DNA of 64,000 nucleotides, from positions 62,001 through 126,000 of the forward strand of contig PCBK01000189.1 in the NCBI GenBank assembly GCA_002731275.1, read 5' to 3'. This DNA is from Deltaproteobacteria bacterium (GTDB lineage Bacteria > Myxococcota_C > UBA6777). A program made the position numbers and the translations under genes. Positions 1 through 8,773 of this stretch are shown piece after piece. Under the pieces are notes generated by a model, which searched no databases, had not been told where the DNA came from, and worked only from the letters and a program-made list of their open reading frames with translations. How positions within the stretch are numbered: the first letter of the stretch is position 1; each line of letters starts with the position of its first letter.

Positions 1-1816
1 GTGAGCGAATTGTCGCTGCGATGGAGAGGTTTTTGGGCAGGATGTTGTGCACAAAGAATTGCGCAGTACACACCTTACCGTGATAGAACGCCGCGTCATT
101 GTTGTTTCGAATCAGAGCAGTCTTTTGCTCGGCAGTTTCGGCACCATTGTCAGCAAACAAAGTCTGCAGCTTATCGTGCGCGAGCACAGCGCCATCGAGC
201 AAGTAGTATGCAGAGCCGACGTTACCAAACATTTCGAGGTAAGGCGTCGCGCTGAGGAGACCGTGGGCGAGCTCACCTTTGGCCATACCGCCGAGCAGCT
301 CCTTCGTGACAGCGTCAAGAGTATTGAGCGCATCTTCAAAAGATGACACGAGGCTTGCGAGGGGATGGGACTTCCAACCTTCAACTTTACCGTGCACCAT
401 CTGGGAGAATTGTTGGTAACGCAGACCTTTCTTGGTTCCCAGTTTACGTGCAAACAGGTCGAGCGCTTGGATACCGTTGGAGCCTTCGTAAATCGAGGCG
501 ATTTTGGTGTCGCGCATGTACTGTTCAACGGGATAATCTTGCGTGTATCCGTATCCGCCGTAGACCTGGATCGCGGTCTCGCAGACCCGGAATCCCATGT
601 CACTCGCGTACGCTTTGCAGACAGGGATCAACAATTCGAGCATGTGCAGCGCAAACTCTTTGGCTTCACTGTCCGTCTCGTGATTGGACTTATCGGCGTA
701 AAGCGCGGTCGCGTAAAGCATTCCACGGATACCTTCCGTGTAAGCCTTCATACTCATCAACATACGACGAACATCCGGATGGAAGACAATCTCAGAGCGT
801 GGCGCGGCTGGATTTTTGAAACTCGTGTAGTGAGAGCCTTGTTTGCGCTCAAGCGCATATCCAAGCGCGCTCATATAAGACGCCGCAGCACCTGCGAGTC
901 CTTGGGTTGCGACACCGAGACGAGCTTCGTTCATCATCTGGAACATCTGCATCATCCCATGGTGTTCTTTCCCGACAAGCCAACCTTTGCACTTGCCTTC
1001 GGAGCCAAAGTCCATGACACAAGTGGGTGAGGAGTGGATACCCATCTTGTGCTCAATTCGGTTGCAATACACATCGTTTCTTTCGCCGAGTGTTCCGTCT
1101 GGATTGACTTCGTATTTGGGGACGACAAAGAGGCTAATACCTTTTGTCCCGACAGGACCGCCTGGGATCTTCGCGAGGACGAGGTGGACGATGTTGTCAG
1201 TGGCGTCTTGATCACCAAAAGTGATGAAGATCTTGGTCCCTGTGAGCAGATAATGATCGCCTTGTGGCTCTGCGATCGTCTTAATGGACGCCAGATCACT
1301 CCCGGCTTGTGGTTCTGTCAGACACATTGTGCCGCCCCACTCTCCAGAGTACATTTTCTCGCAGTACATCTTTTTCTGCGCTTCGGTGCCAAAGGCTTCG
1401 ATCAAGTGGCTCGATCCGTGTGTCAGCAAAGGCAACAAGGCGAAGGAGGTGTTGGCCCCCGTGATCAACTCGTCAAGGACGGTGTTCATCGTGAGAGGGA
1501 AGCCCTTTCCACCGTACTCAGGATTGTGGCTAAAGCCTGCCCAACCTGACTCACAATAGAGTTTGTAAAGTCGCTTGAAGGCGTCGGGCATGGTGACCTT
1601 TTGTGCTTCAAAGGTCGCGCCGACCTGATCGCACTCTCGGTTGATGGGACCGAGTGCCTCCACACAAAAACGTACGGCTTCATCGAGCGTCATCTCGTAC
1701 ACTTCTTTGTCAAAATCAGCAAATGCATCGAACTTCAGGTGTTCGTGGATTTTCAGCTGCTCGAACAAAGTGAAAAAGATGTCGCGCTTGTCAACACTGT
1801 ATTCAATGGAAGGCAT
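1..1816 (-). CDS. Acyl-CoA dehydrogenase, long form, 3' end cut by window edge
   Basis: FAD-dependent dehydrogenase that oxidises acyl-CoA to 2-enoyl-CoA and passes electrons to ETF. I translated 605 codons from the ATG at 1816, which has an AGGAG ribosome site eight bases upstream, with no stop before the edge. Visible landmarks are TEPQAGSDL with the following FAD-binding stretch, GGYGYTQDYPVEQYMRD, and IYEGSNGIQ, whose Glu (about residue 445) matches the usual catalytic base. An extra C-terminal domain of about 130 residues follows. That fits the roughly 600-residue subfamily with added N- and C-terminal domains (AcylCoA_DH_N and PF12806), which includes DmdC-like 3-methylmercaptopropionyl-CoA dehydrogenases. 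Only a few residues are probably missing. The substrate chain type cannot be told from sequence. Confidence 0.93.
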   Translation of the reverse strand, partial: MPSIEYSVDKRDIFFTLFEQLKIHEHLKFDAFADFDKEVYEMTLDEAVRFCVEALGPINRECDQVGATFEAQKVTMPDAFKRLYKLYCESGWAGFSHNPEYGGKGFPLTMNTVLDELITGANTSFALLPLLTHGSSHLIEAFGTEAQKKMYCEKMYSGEWGGTMCLTEPQAGSDLASIKTIAEPQGDHYLLTGTKIFITFGDQDATDNIVHLVLAKIPGGPVGTKGISLFVVPKYEVNPDGTLGERNDVYCNRIEHKMGIHSSPTCVMDFGSEGKCKGWLVGKEHHGMMQMFQMMNEARLGVATQGLAGAAASYMSALGYALERKQGSHYTSFKNPAAPRSEIVFHPDVRRMLMSMKAYTEGIRGMLYATALYADKSNHETDSEAKEFALHMLELLIPVCKAYASDMGFRVCETAIQVYGGYGYTQDYPVEQYMRDTKIASIYEGSNGIQALDLFARKLGTKKGLRYQQFSQMVHGKVEGWKSHPLASLVSSFEDALNTLDAVTKELLGGMAKGELAHGLLSATPYLEMFGNVGSAYYLLDGAVLAHDKLQTLFADNGAETAEQKTALIRNNNDAAFYHGKVCTAQFFVHNILPKNLSIAATIRS

Positions 1817-2120
1817 GGACGATCTCCTATCTAATCGGCAGGGGTAGTATATTGTTTCAGGAAGCAGACCCTGAATGGCGCTTCATTTTGTGAAAACGGC
1901 ATGAGTATAGGAGGCAAGGTGTGCACGCGTCAAGCCTACAAATACAAGAGGGTGGTCGTCAAAGGCGAATACTGGACAAGGATAAAAAGTTGCGTTAAAG
2001 TCTTGCCGTTCATGGTGAATACCATAGATATCGAATAGCTGAGAGATTCACGCAGAAGAGAGAAGCGGATAACGTGCCGAAGCAGCAGACACAATCGTCT
2101 GTCTTCTATGGAGAGAATAG
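1817..2120. other. Intergenic region between divergent genes
   Basis: About 300 bases separate the acyl-CoA dehydrogenase start from the TPR-AIM24 start. The left half holds the minus-strand promoter described separately. No convincing plus-strand promoter, hairpin or small gene was seen, although a plus-strand promoter is expected here. Confidence 0.6.
1904..1933 (-). promoter_or_regulatory. Sigma-70-type promoter of the acyl-CoA dehydrogenase gene
   Basis: Read on the minus strand there is a TTGACG -35 element (1928-1933), an 18-base spacer and a TATACT -10 element (1904-1909). Each matches consensus at five of six bases. Transcription would start near 1897, giving a leader of about 80 bases before the ATG at 1816. 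Predicted from motif match and position only. Confidence 0.6.
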
Positions 2121-3446
2121 ATGCAAGGGCAAAGCTCCCAAACACAAGAACAAGTGATTAAGTACCTCCAACAAGGCAAGATGTTGTTGGAGAAAAATCA
2201 GCCCGCAGAAGCACGACAAGTGCTTGAGCAAGCACGTGACCTCGTGCCAAACAATGTCGCAGTGCGAACATTGTTGGCGTTGAGTCACTTCAAGTTAAAT
2301 GAGCTTGAGCGCGCTGAAGAGATCTACTTAACATTGATCGATGAGAATCCGAAGGAAGCGAGTCTTCGTTCTCATTTGGCGATGCAATACATCCAGCAGG
2401 AGAGATTCCTGGAGGCATGTGGGCTGCTCGAAGAAGCGTTGGAGATCCAACCGGACTACCCGACCGCGTATAGCTCCCTTGGGTTGGTCTACGCCCGTCT
2501 TGGAAGATTTGGCGAGGCCCGCGATGCGTTTGCCAACGCCAACCAGCCTGAGATGGCCGAGCGCATGGAGAAAAAGCTCCAGGAGCAGGCAGAAAAAGAT
2601 GCACCTAGCGAGTTGGAGCTTCCAGAAGAAGAGGAAGCAGAAGAGCCAGCGCTGGAAGTCGATGATCACACCCCGCTGTCAGTCAAAGTGCTTCCTGGTC
2701 CAGAGACCACATCACACAGTGATGAGAGCGCTGACGTCCCCTTCTCACTCTCAGTCTCAGCCCCCGACTCAACACCTGGACACGCGACGCCTTTTAACAA
2801 GTACGCGGACGAAGACGGCGCAGAGCGCTTCTGGCTCCCAACAGGCGATGAATTAGAAGAGCGCGCGACCCCCTTCTTGTTGTTTGAAGACCAGCGCTTG
2901 CTGATCCGTGCAGATCGCCGAGTCTACACACGACTCTCCAACCTTGTCGCGATCTCAGGTTCCCCACAACGACATTGGGAGACCAAGCGCTTCCAAGGCA
3001 ACTCCATCGACCAACCATTTGGCCCCAAAGAAAACCCCCTCGCCCGACTCGACGGCGCGTGTGAGTTATTCTTTGAAAAGTCAACCGATCGTTTCCGCGC
3101 GCTGCTCCCCCTCGAAGAGGGACAAACAGCCTACTTTCGAGAAGGCGCAGTGTTTGCGTTTAGCGAACATCTCTCTTGGGAGAATGGGCGTGTCCCCTCC
3201 CCTCTCGAAGACATCGATGACCTCCCCCTTGACAACCTCTGGGGAGAAGGACAGATTGTGCTGGAATATGACCACAGACTGTGGGGACTTGCCGCTCGAT
3301 CAGGTCGAAAAGTGCGCGTAGAATACAGCAAACTTGTCGGTTGGTTGGGGACACTTGTTCCACGCATTATCACAGAAGACACATACGGCCCTGAGCGCCC
3401 CACGATCGAATTCGAGGGAGAAGGAAGTATTTTCATCGCTGGCTAG
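2121..3446 (+). CDS. TPR protein with C-terminal AIM24-like domain
   Basis: 441-residue, apparently cytoplasmic protein. Residues about 5-150 form at least four tetratricopeptide repeats (for example the A..LEQAR.LVPNN pattern and ALEIQPDYPTAYSSLGLVY). A Glu-rich, low-complexity linker (about 155-205) follows, then a beta-rich region (about 235-440) whose YFREGAVFAF..., ENGR and LVGWLGTLVPR pieces resemble the AIM24 family, named for a yeast mitochondrial biogenesis protein. Bacterial AIM24 proteins have no settled biochemical role. The ATG has GGAG seven bases upstream. pgsA follows 38 bases later on the same strand, so the two are probably cotranscribed. A scaffold or membrane-associated role is a guess. 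Confidence 0.75.
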   Translation: MQGQSSQTQEQVIKYLQQGKMLLEKNQPAEARQVLEQARDLVPNNVAVRTLLALSHFKLNELERAEEIYLTLIDENPKEASLRSHLAMQYIQQERFLEACGLLEEALEIQPDYPTAYSSLGLVYARLGRFGEARDAFANANQPEMAERMEKKLQEQAEKDAPSELELPEEEEAEEPALEVDDHTPLSVKVLPGPETTSHSDESADVPFSLSVSAPDSTPGHATPFNKYADEDGAERFWLPTGDELEERATPFLLFEDQRLLIRADRRVYTRLSNLVAISGSPQRHWETKRFQGNSIDQPFGPKENPLARLDGACELFFEKSTDRFRALLPLEEGQTAYFREGAVFAFSEHLSWENGRVPSPLEDIDDLPLDNLWGEGQIVLEYDHRLWGLAARSGRKVRVEYSKLVGWLGTLVPRIITEDTYGPERPTIEFEGEGSIFIAG

Positions 3447-3456
3447 CTCGCCAGCG
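3437..3456 (+). repeat. Hairpin over the stop codon of the TPR-AIM24 gene
   Basis: A perfect 7-bp inverted repeat, CGCTGGC (3437-3443) and GCCAGCG (3450-3456), flanks a 6-base loop that begins with the stop codon TAG. No T-run follows, so it is not a standard intrinsic terminator. It could attenuate or stabilise the message ahead of pgsA. Confidence 0.45.
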
Positions 3457-3484
3457 AAGCAAAAGCCAACATAAAGGTGCCGCC

Positions 3485-4333
3485 TTGAGCAAACAAACTC
3501 CCCCCAAAAAGACCACCCCCGAAGCACAAGAAGAGACGCAAACACAAGCTGAAAACACCAAAGAAGCGCTCCCAAAGGGCCGCCTTCTTCAGCGCTTTCA
3601 GTTGGGAAAGTGGCGAGAGCGCATGATCTTGCGCAACCAGAAAAAAGCACGCCGCGCTCGACGCAAGCAGCGAAAAAAACTCACGCTACGTCCACCAACC
3701 AATTTTAAACGCGAGTTGTACGCGATCCCCAACATTCTCTGTTACTTTCGCATCATCCTGATCCCCGTGATCTTGGTCTTGATTGCCTACGAAAGTCGAT
3801 GGTACAGCTATCTCGCAGCGATCTTATTCTCCGTCGCTTGTATCACGGACTTTTTCGATGGATATCTCGCACGAAAGCTCGACCAGATCACGATCCTCGG
3901 TAAACTCCTCGATCCACTCGCGGACAAACTCGCGGTGGCCGCGACTCTGATCATCTTGATCCCTCTAGGGCGTGTCCCCGGCTGGCTTGTGATCCTACTC
4001 TTATCCAGGGAGTTTGCCATCACAGGTCTTCGTGGTATCGCGGCGAGTGAAAAGATGATCATCGCCTCTTCCCCTGTCGCCAAATACAAGACGACATTCC
4101 AGATGGTCTCGATCTTCTTTCTCTTGTTACATTACCCCTACCAGATTCACTTTTACGGGATCGTCTCTATCGAGATCTCCGCTCACCATGTAGGGCTGGC
4201 CTTCTTGTACCTGTCGTTGTTCTTCTCGTTAGTCTCTGCTGCGGACTACTTCTGGAAGTTCGCCGTCCAGATCAACCAACGCTACGAAGATGTCCTCGAA
4301 GAGAACGCAGGGATCGACTCAACAGAGTCATAG
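3485..4333 (+). CDS. pgsA: CDP-diacylglycerol--glycerol-3-phosphate 3-phosphatidyltransferase
   Basis: Integral membrane enzyme that joins CDP-diacylglycerol and glycerol-3-phosphate to make phosphatidylglycerophosphate, the first committed step to phosphatidylglycerol and cardiolipin. The CDP-alcohol phosphatidyltransferase signature DGx2ARx8Gx3Dx3D is intact (D125, G126, A129, R130, G139, D143, D147). Several hydrophobic segments lie between about 88 and 265. The start is TTG at 3485 with AAAGGTG upstream. A later ATG at 3624 would remove an unusual N-terminal extension of about 75 residues that is very rich in Lys, Arg, Glu and Gln. The family is usually about 180-200 residues, so this extension accounts for the extra length. 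The 3' end overlaps the convergent sixA-like gene by six bases. Confidence 0.9.
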   Translation: MSKQTPPKKTTPEAQEETQTQAENTKEALPKGRLLQRFQLGKWRERMILRNQKKARRARRKQRKKLTLRPPTNFKRELYAIPNILCYFRIILIPVILVLIAYESRWYSYLAAILFSVACITDFFDGYLARKLDQITILGKLLDPLADKLAVAATLIILIPLGRVPGWLVILLLSREFAITGLRGIAASEKMIIASSPVAKYKTTFQMVSIFFLLLHYPYQIHFYGIVSIEISAHHVGLAFLYLSLFFSLVSAADYFWKFAVQINQRYEDVLEENAGIDSTES

Positions 4334-4816
4334 CAGGCTGTCCACCACCTCATGAAGTGTCCAACACCCCGTCAACGAGAGCGCGACCTCCCAACTCTCA
4401 GCATCCACCGATAACAACGCAGCGCAAGCCGTATCCAGCCCCACATATTCACCACAAAGTGCGCTCGCAGCTTGAGACCAACCAGGATTGTGTCCGACTG
4501 CGATCGCACAACCACCTTGTCCAAGACCACAAAGCGCCTCATCGATGTCCTTCAATTGTCCCAAATAGAACTCACTCCGCGTATGCCAGGCGATCTTTTC
4601 TTCCCAAGCCTCTTGCAGCCCTCGTTGCGTGAGCGTCGTCCGTGCAGCGTCACTGTAAAAACCGATCTGCGGCATCCAACCCGCATCGCGCAGCAATCCA
4701 GCGACAGCCGACACCTGACGATGCCCAAGTTGAGAGAGCACTCGCGCGTGATCCCCCATCACATGGTGGGACTCAGCCTGCCCGTGACGCATCAAAATTA
4801 AGCGGTGTTTCTCCAT
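4328..4816 (-). CDS. sixA: SixA-type phosphohistidine phosphatase
   Basis: 162-residue histidine phosphatase. It has the RHG motif (R10, H11, G12; H11 is the phosphorylated nucleophile) and the second catalytic His in AVGHNPGW (H109). Length and motif spacing match E. coli SixA (161 residues), which removes phosphate from phosphohistidine on HPt domains or PTS proteins. The actual substrate here is unknown, and other small phosphoglycerate-mutase-like phosphatases share the fold. No partner histidine kinase or HPt gene is adjacent. The gene is convergent with pgsA and lies just downstream of the MBL lipoprotein gene on the same strand. Confidence 0.8.
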   Translation of the reverse strand: MEKHRLILMRHGQAESHHVMGDHARVLSQLGHRQVSAVAGLLRDAGWMPQIGFYSDAARTTLTQRGLQEAWEEKIAWHTRSEFYLGQLKDIDEALCGLGQGGCAIAVGHNPGWSQAASALCGEYVGLDTACAALLSVDAESWEVALSLTGCWTLHEVVDSLL

Positions 4817-4868
4817 TACCAGCTCCTATCGACGAAGAAAAAACGAGTCCCCTATGTATACCACCACC

Positions 4869-6191
4869 TCAACGCACATCAAACCGGTAAGGCTCAGGAT
4901 GACCATCGAGAGACAAGATAAATTTCTCCTTCTCCGCGACGATACGAATATTTCCAGCGCTCACGACCCCGCGATTTCCAATGCGACTGATCCTCGTCTT
5001 TGTCGGATCACCACATTTCTCTTTTTGCGCGATCCCCGCAGAGGTCACCAAAATCCACACTTGTGATATCGAAAGATACCGCTGCAGCACCTCCGCGTGG
5101 GGATGACAGTAAGTGTTATCCGTCCCAGAACTGATAAGCACCACCTGTGGCTCAATCGCGCGCATAAAGAGCGAGTTGGAGCTCGTCTTGCTGCCATGAT
5201 GATGGGCGCGGTAGACATCCACCTTTGGCAACTCTGCGGATAACTTCGTCTCGACATCAGGTGTCCCATTCCCTCCTCCGGTCAAATCCCCCGCAGTCCA
5301 AAAACGAAACTTACCGTACTTCACCATGACACCGATGCTCTTGCAATTCGCCTCGTTGCCACAAGAGATGCTCGTCAGACTGCCGTCCTTCTTTTTAATG
5401 ACACCATTTGCGACCCGGACTTCGACCTCTACGTCGCCTCCGAGTGAGATGGTTGGAAAGGAGTTCTTATCTTTGCCATCGAGGACTTGGTGAAGTTTGG
5501 GGAAGCGATTGCGCGCAGCCGCATAGCCAGGGTTCTTACTCCACCCACCGTAATCCCAAATCTTTTTGAGCGGGACAACATCGTCTGCGGTATCGACAAT
5601 GCCATCCCGTCCCTTGAAAAGCTTCTCGAAACCACCAACGTGATCGGCGTCGTAGTGCGTCGCGATGACATGATCGAGCTTTTGAATGCGGAGGAATTGC
5701 AGGAGTTCGATGACTTTGGAGACCTCTTCCTCTCGACTCGCGTCGATCAACATCGTCTGCCCTGTGGGGGAGATAATCAAGGTCGCGTCACCCTGTCCGG
5801 CTTCGATCGCGTAGACTGTAAGCGCGTCTGGCAGCACCTCAAACGCGCCCCCAAGCAGTCCGAGTTGTTCACCAGCTTCATTTTTAAGGATCAGATCGTA
5901 GCGACCTGTCGGGGTATTTGCGGGTACGACGGCCTCGACCTCTTTCTCATTCTTCCAGACTGTGTTGGTGAGCGTGACTGTGTGTTCGAGGTTGGCCAGT
6001 ACAAATACAGGACGTGAAGGCAGGCGAGCACCAAGCACTGTGATCTTGGTTGCCGAACGCTGGAGTCCCTGGTTAGGTCGTAATGTGTCAAGGACAGGAG
6101 GACGCGTCTCCATACAAGAGGAGAGTCCACACACCAAACCAACAAAAGAGAGCGCAATGATCCATGCAAAAATACGTCGCCGGGTGTCCAT
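4869..6191 (-). CDS. Lipoprotein with TIG-like and ComEC-like metallo-beta-lactamase domains
   Basis: 440 residues. A signal peptide ends in a lipobox (LSSC, Cys26), predicting a lipid-anchored envelope protein. Residues about 33-120 look like an IPT/TIG immunoglobulin-like domain. From about 125 on is a metallo-beta-lactamase fold with GDATLII, the metal-binding HYDADH (H179, D181, D183, H184), and later AGDLTG and YRAHHHGS. The HxDxDH form is typical of the C-terminal domain of ComEC/Rec2 DNA-uptake proteins and of stand-alone relatives. No ComEC membrane channel is present, so this is probably a secreted hydrolase, perhaps a nuclease or phosphodiesterase. The substrate is not predictable. 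Confidence 0.82.
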   Translation of the reverse strand: MDTRRRIFAWIIALSFVGLVCGLSSCMETRPPVLDTLRPNQGLQRSATKITVLGARLPSRPVFVLANLEHTVTLTNTVWKNEKEVEAVVPANTPTGRYDLILKNEAGEQLGLLGGAFEVLPDALTVYAIEAGQGDATLIISPTGQTMLIDASREEEVSKVIELLQFLRIQKLDHVIATHYDADHVGGFEKLFKGRDGIVDTADDVVPLKKIWDYGGWSKNPGYAAARNRFPKLHQVLDGKDKNSFPTISLGGDVEVEVRVANGVIKKKDGSLTSISCGNEANCKSIGVMVKYGKFRFWTAGDLTGGGNGTPDVETKLSAELPKVDVYRAHHHGSKTSSNSLFMRAIEPQVVLISSGTDNTYCHPHAEVLQRYLSISQVWILVTSAGIAQKEKCGDPTKTRISRIGNRGVVSAGNIRIVAEKEKFILSLDGHPEPYRFDVR

Positions 6192-6272
6192 ATCAAACAG
6201 GCAGCGTGCTCCCTTCGTGTGTTTGACATTCGATGAGAGCGTCTGCCTCCTCCTTTATGTTGTGATCCGCGA

Positions 6273-7640
6273 TCAGGTAATGGGAGTACGTGATGGAGAA
6301 AGATCCCGCCAGATAGACTCGAATGCTTGAAGCTCAGTGTGTCGTTCTCTTGCGACGGCTTTAAGCAGCTCATAGACACGTGGAAACTCTTTCATCACGG
6401 AGAAAAAATCTTCGGCCTTGAGCTTCAACAGACTACACGCTTCGAGAGAAACGAAGCTACATGTCGACGGCTTCTTGGTGAGCAACGCGAGCTCGCCAAA
6501 GAACTGACCCGGACCGATCCTCGACAGCAACGTCTGCTCACCATCAGGTCTTGATTTGTAGATCCCGACCTCTCCTCCAGCGATCAGGTACAACGCATCA
6601 GCAGGCTGCTCTTCGGCGAGTAGTGTCTCGTCAAGCTTGGCATCTGTCACGGTGAACCGCTCAGCAAGCTCCCAACGTTTGTGATCGGGGATCGGAAAGA
6701 AGAGCAACGAGGTCATCAACAAGTTTTGGATCAAGCGCTGGTACACAAAACGCTGAAGCTCGTCGTACACATGAGGAGAATGCTCGATGATAGATTGCAA
6801 ATCATCTCGATTGAGTTCGAGCAACTCGCTGTTTTCAGACGCGAGGACCGTCGCGGTCCGGCGGAGCGGCGTGAGCAACGCGATCTCACCAAAGAATTGT
6901 CCCTCAGCCAGGACCCCGACCTCTTCGTCAAAATCATCGACTCTATGGACGATACGCACGGAGCCTTTGAGGATAATATAGAATGTATTTCCGACCTCTC
7001 CTTGACGGATGATCTCATCACCCGCCGCAAAACGACGGCGCGACATACGCGTCAGGATCGATGTAATGCTTTGGGCATCGAGTTGGTTGAAGAGAGGTGG
7101 CAACGGGGAATCTTGTTCTGTGCTTGACTCTTTGCCAGAGGAGGATGTCAGGCGTTGTAGCTCAAACGGAGAAGGGGAAAGCATCGTCGCTTCGCCTGCT
7201 TCTTCGTCAAAAGAACCGGACTCTTCGATTTGGCGTTTGAGCTCTTGTACACTTGCGTCTTCTTCGATCGGCGTCTTGGAAAAGGACGGCATTGAGGTCA
7301 ACGTCGAAGGCTCAGTGTTACCGTACTGTTCACTGTACTGCGCCGCAAGCCACTGTGTCATCTCCTCCCCTTTTTCAGAGGAGAGCCCAGTGAGCTCTTT
7401 TGCAGTCGAGATGGCCTTCAGGAACTCGCCTTGCTCGGCATACGCTTTGACAAGCTTAACATACCAGCTTATGGACGCATCAAACTCGTGTAGTTCCTGA
7501 TGGAGTCCTGCACGAAACGTGAGCAATGCAGTGTCATCAGGAGACGCTTCTTGGTGTTGCTCACACAACGCCAATGCGTCTTGGAGACGCCCCTCCAGGT
7601 ACATCGTTTCAATTTGTTTGTAAACTTGATCGTCCGCCAT
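6273..7640 (-). CDS. TPR protein with two cyclic-nucleotide-binding domains
   Basis: 455 residues with no signal peptide. The N-terminal region (about 1-110) has TPR-like helices. Acidic and Ser-rich linkers follow, then two CAP-family cyclic-nucleotide-binding domains. The first (about 190-305) has GEVGNTFYIILKG and FGEIALL.PLRRTATV. The second (about 315-440) has EEQPADALYLIAGGEVGIY and FGELALLTKKPST. There is no DNA-binding HTH at the C-terminus, so it is a sensor or adaptor rather than a CRP-type regulator. Both phosphate-binding cassettes keep GE.AL, and the first keeps Arg (LRRTA), which favours real nucleotide binding there. The second has PST in place of the usual Arg-Thr/Ser and may not bind. 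The start ATG has GGGAAG upstream. Confidence 0.85.
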   Translation of the reverse strand: MADDQVYKQIETMYLEGRLQDALALCEQHQEASPDDTALLTFRAGLHQELHEFDASISWYVKLVKAYAEQGEFLKAISTAKELTGLSSEKGEEMTQWLAAQYSEQYGNTEPSTLTSMPSFSKTPIEEDASVQELKRQIEESGSFDEEAGEATMLSPSPFELQRLTSSSGKESSTEQDSPLPPLFNQLDAQSITSILTRMSRRRFAAGDEIIRQGEVGNTFYIILKGSVRIVHRVDDFDEEVGVLAEGQFFGEIALLTPLRRTATVLASENSELLELNRDDLQSIIEHSPHVYDELQRFVYQRLIQNLLMTSLLFFPIPDHKRWELAERFTVTDAKLDETLLAEEQPADALYLIAGGEVGIYKSRPDGEQTLLSRIGPGQFFGELALLTKKPSTCSFVSLEACSLLKLKAEDFFSVMKEFPRVYELLKAVARERHTELQAFESIWRDLSPSRTPIT

Positions 7641-7944
7641 CTTGCTTCCCTTATAGTCGGAATATATTGGAAGTAAACAACCTCAATCTACGGCGTAAGC
7701 CTCAGGGACTTTTTGATTTCGCCAAGATATTTGTTGCAGCATTGTAAAGAGCACCAGTCCGATGAAACTTTTGTACCATTGATACCATGTGTGCGGCATA
7801 AAACTCAAGTACGAGCCAATGTGGAGAGCGTGGAGAGAAGCGAAACACTCCATATATGGAATGTGTCAGCATCGCGAGCATGTGTGGGGAGTTGAAGAGA
7901 GAGAACGATTGGGATTGTTGGAGAGGAGGAGCTGGAGGCGTTGT
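7641..7944. other. Intergenic region, no gene seen
   Basis: About 300 bases between two minus-strand genes. It should hold the promoter of the TPR/cNMP-binding gene and the 3' end of the small lipoprotein message. I saw no convincing hairpin terminator, repeat or small coding frame with a ribosome site. Confidence 0.5.
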
Positions 7945-8319
7945 TTATTGGTTTGTGATGATGACCTTTGCCTGGACACGTGCGTTGTCCATTGTCGCAA
8001 AGATTGTAGTCTCACCAGCCTGGACTCCCTGGAAAGTGAAGTGAACAGTGTCTTCACCTGGGTTGACCTTCACACTTACGCTCTCCTCTGCAGGGCGGAG
8101 GACATCAGTGTTTGCGACGTTGAACGTCATGGTGCCTTCGTTTGTGCGGGGTTGGCTCAAAAACACAGAGACCGCGATGGTGTCGTCCACCTTAACGCGC
8201 AAAAAGTGAGGGGAGATGGTTGTGGGGACGCCATCGTCGAAACGGTTGCTACATCCACCTGCAAACAAACCCAACACCAAAACCAACAAACCACAAAATC
8301 GAAAAACTCTTGCCGTCAT
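7945..8319 (-). CDS. Small lipoprotein with one bacterial Ig-like domain
   Basis: 124 residues. It has a Lys/Arg-poor but clear signal sequence (LLVLVLGLFAGGC) with a good lipobox at Cys23. The remaining 100 residues look like a single Ig-like beta sandwich: alternating hydrophobic strands, PGEDTVHFTFQGVQAGETTIFATMDN and a VKVIITN-type ending, resembling Big_2 or intimin-type modules. GAGG lies about nine bases before the ATG. Function unknown. Such single-domain lipoproteins are usually surface or periplasmic structural parts. Confidence 0.7.
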   Translation of the reverse strand: MTARVFRFCGLLVLVLGLFAGGCSNRFDDGVPTTISPHFLRVKVDDTIAVSVFLSQPRTNEGTMTFNVANTDVLRPAEESVSVKVNPGEDTVHFTFQGVQAGETTIFATMDNARVQAKVIITNQ

Positions 8320-8773
8320 GACTCAAATCCTCATGCTTGATTGACGCGTTGCTATAAAGCAGATAGCAAACGTATGTGAAAAGAGACCATTGTCCCTTAT
8401 GTTTGTTTGAACTGTGACACCATAAGCGACAGCTTGGCAGTGTGTCAAAAGAAAACCTTGAGAAAACCTCGACGTTACAAAGAAACAAGTCAAAAAAGAC
8501 CAGCAATCCGGCAGTGAACCGTAGGAAGCTCTGTTTTGAAAACATCCCACACCGGTTGACATATCTACCATGGATGGAGATCATAACGTCGTCATCGCTT
8601 GCACTCTCACAAACAGGAGATTGCGTATAGTGAAAAACAACCCAAAAGTCAAGGGAGCCAATCTCGAAAAATGCAAAGAGAAACATGCTATCGAGTTGAG
8701 TCCCATATGATTTTCATCCATGCGTATGACCGATTCTGCCCCAAACATGATCATCTCCCATGAAGGAAAACTC
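8320..8773. other. Intergenic region between divergent genes
   Basis: About 450 bases between the start of the Ig-like lipoprotein gene and the start of the secreted protein at 8774. A TTGACA lies at about 8557 and a TATAGT at about 8625 on the plus strand, but neither is paired with a second element at proper spacing. No RNA gene or repeat is evident. Confidence 0.45.
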
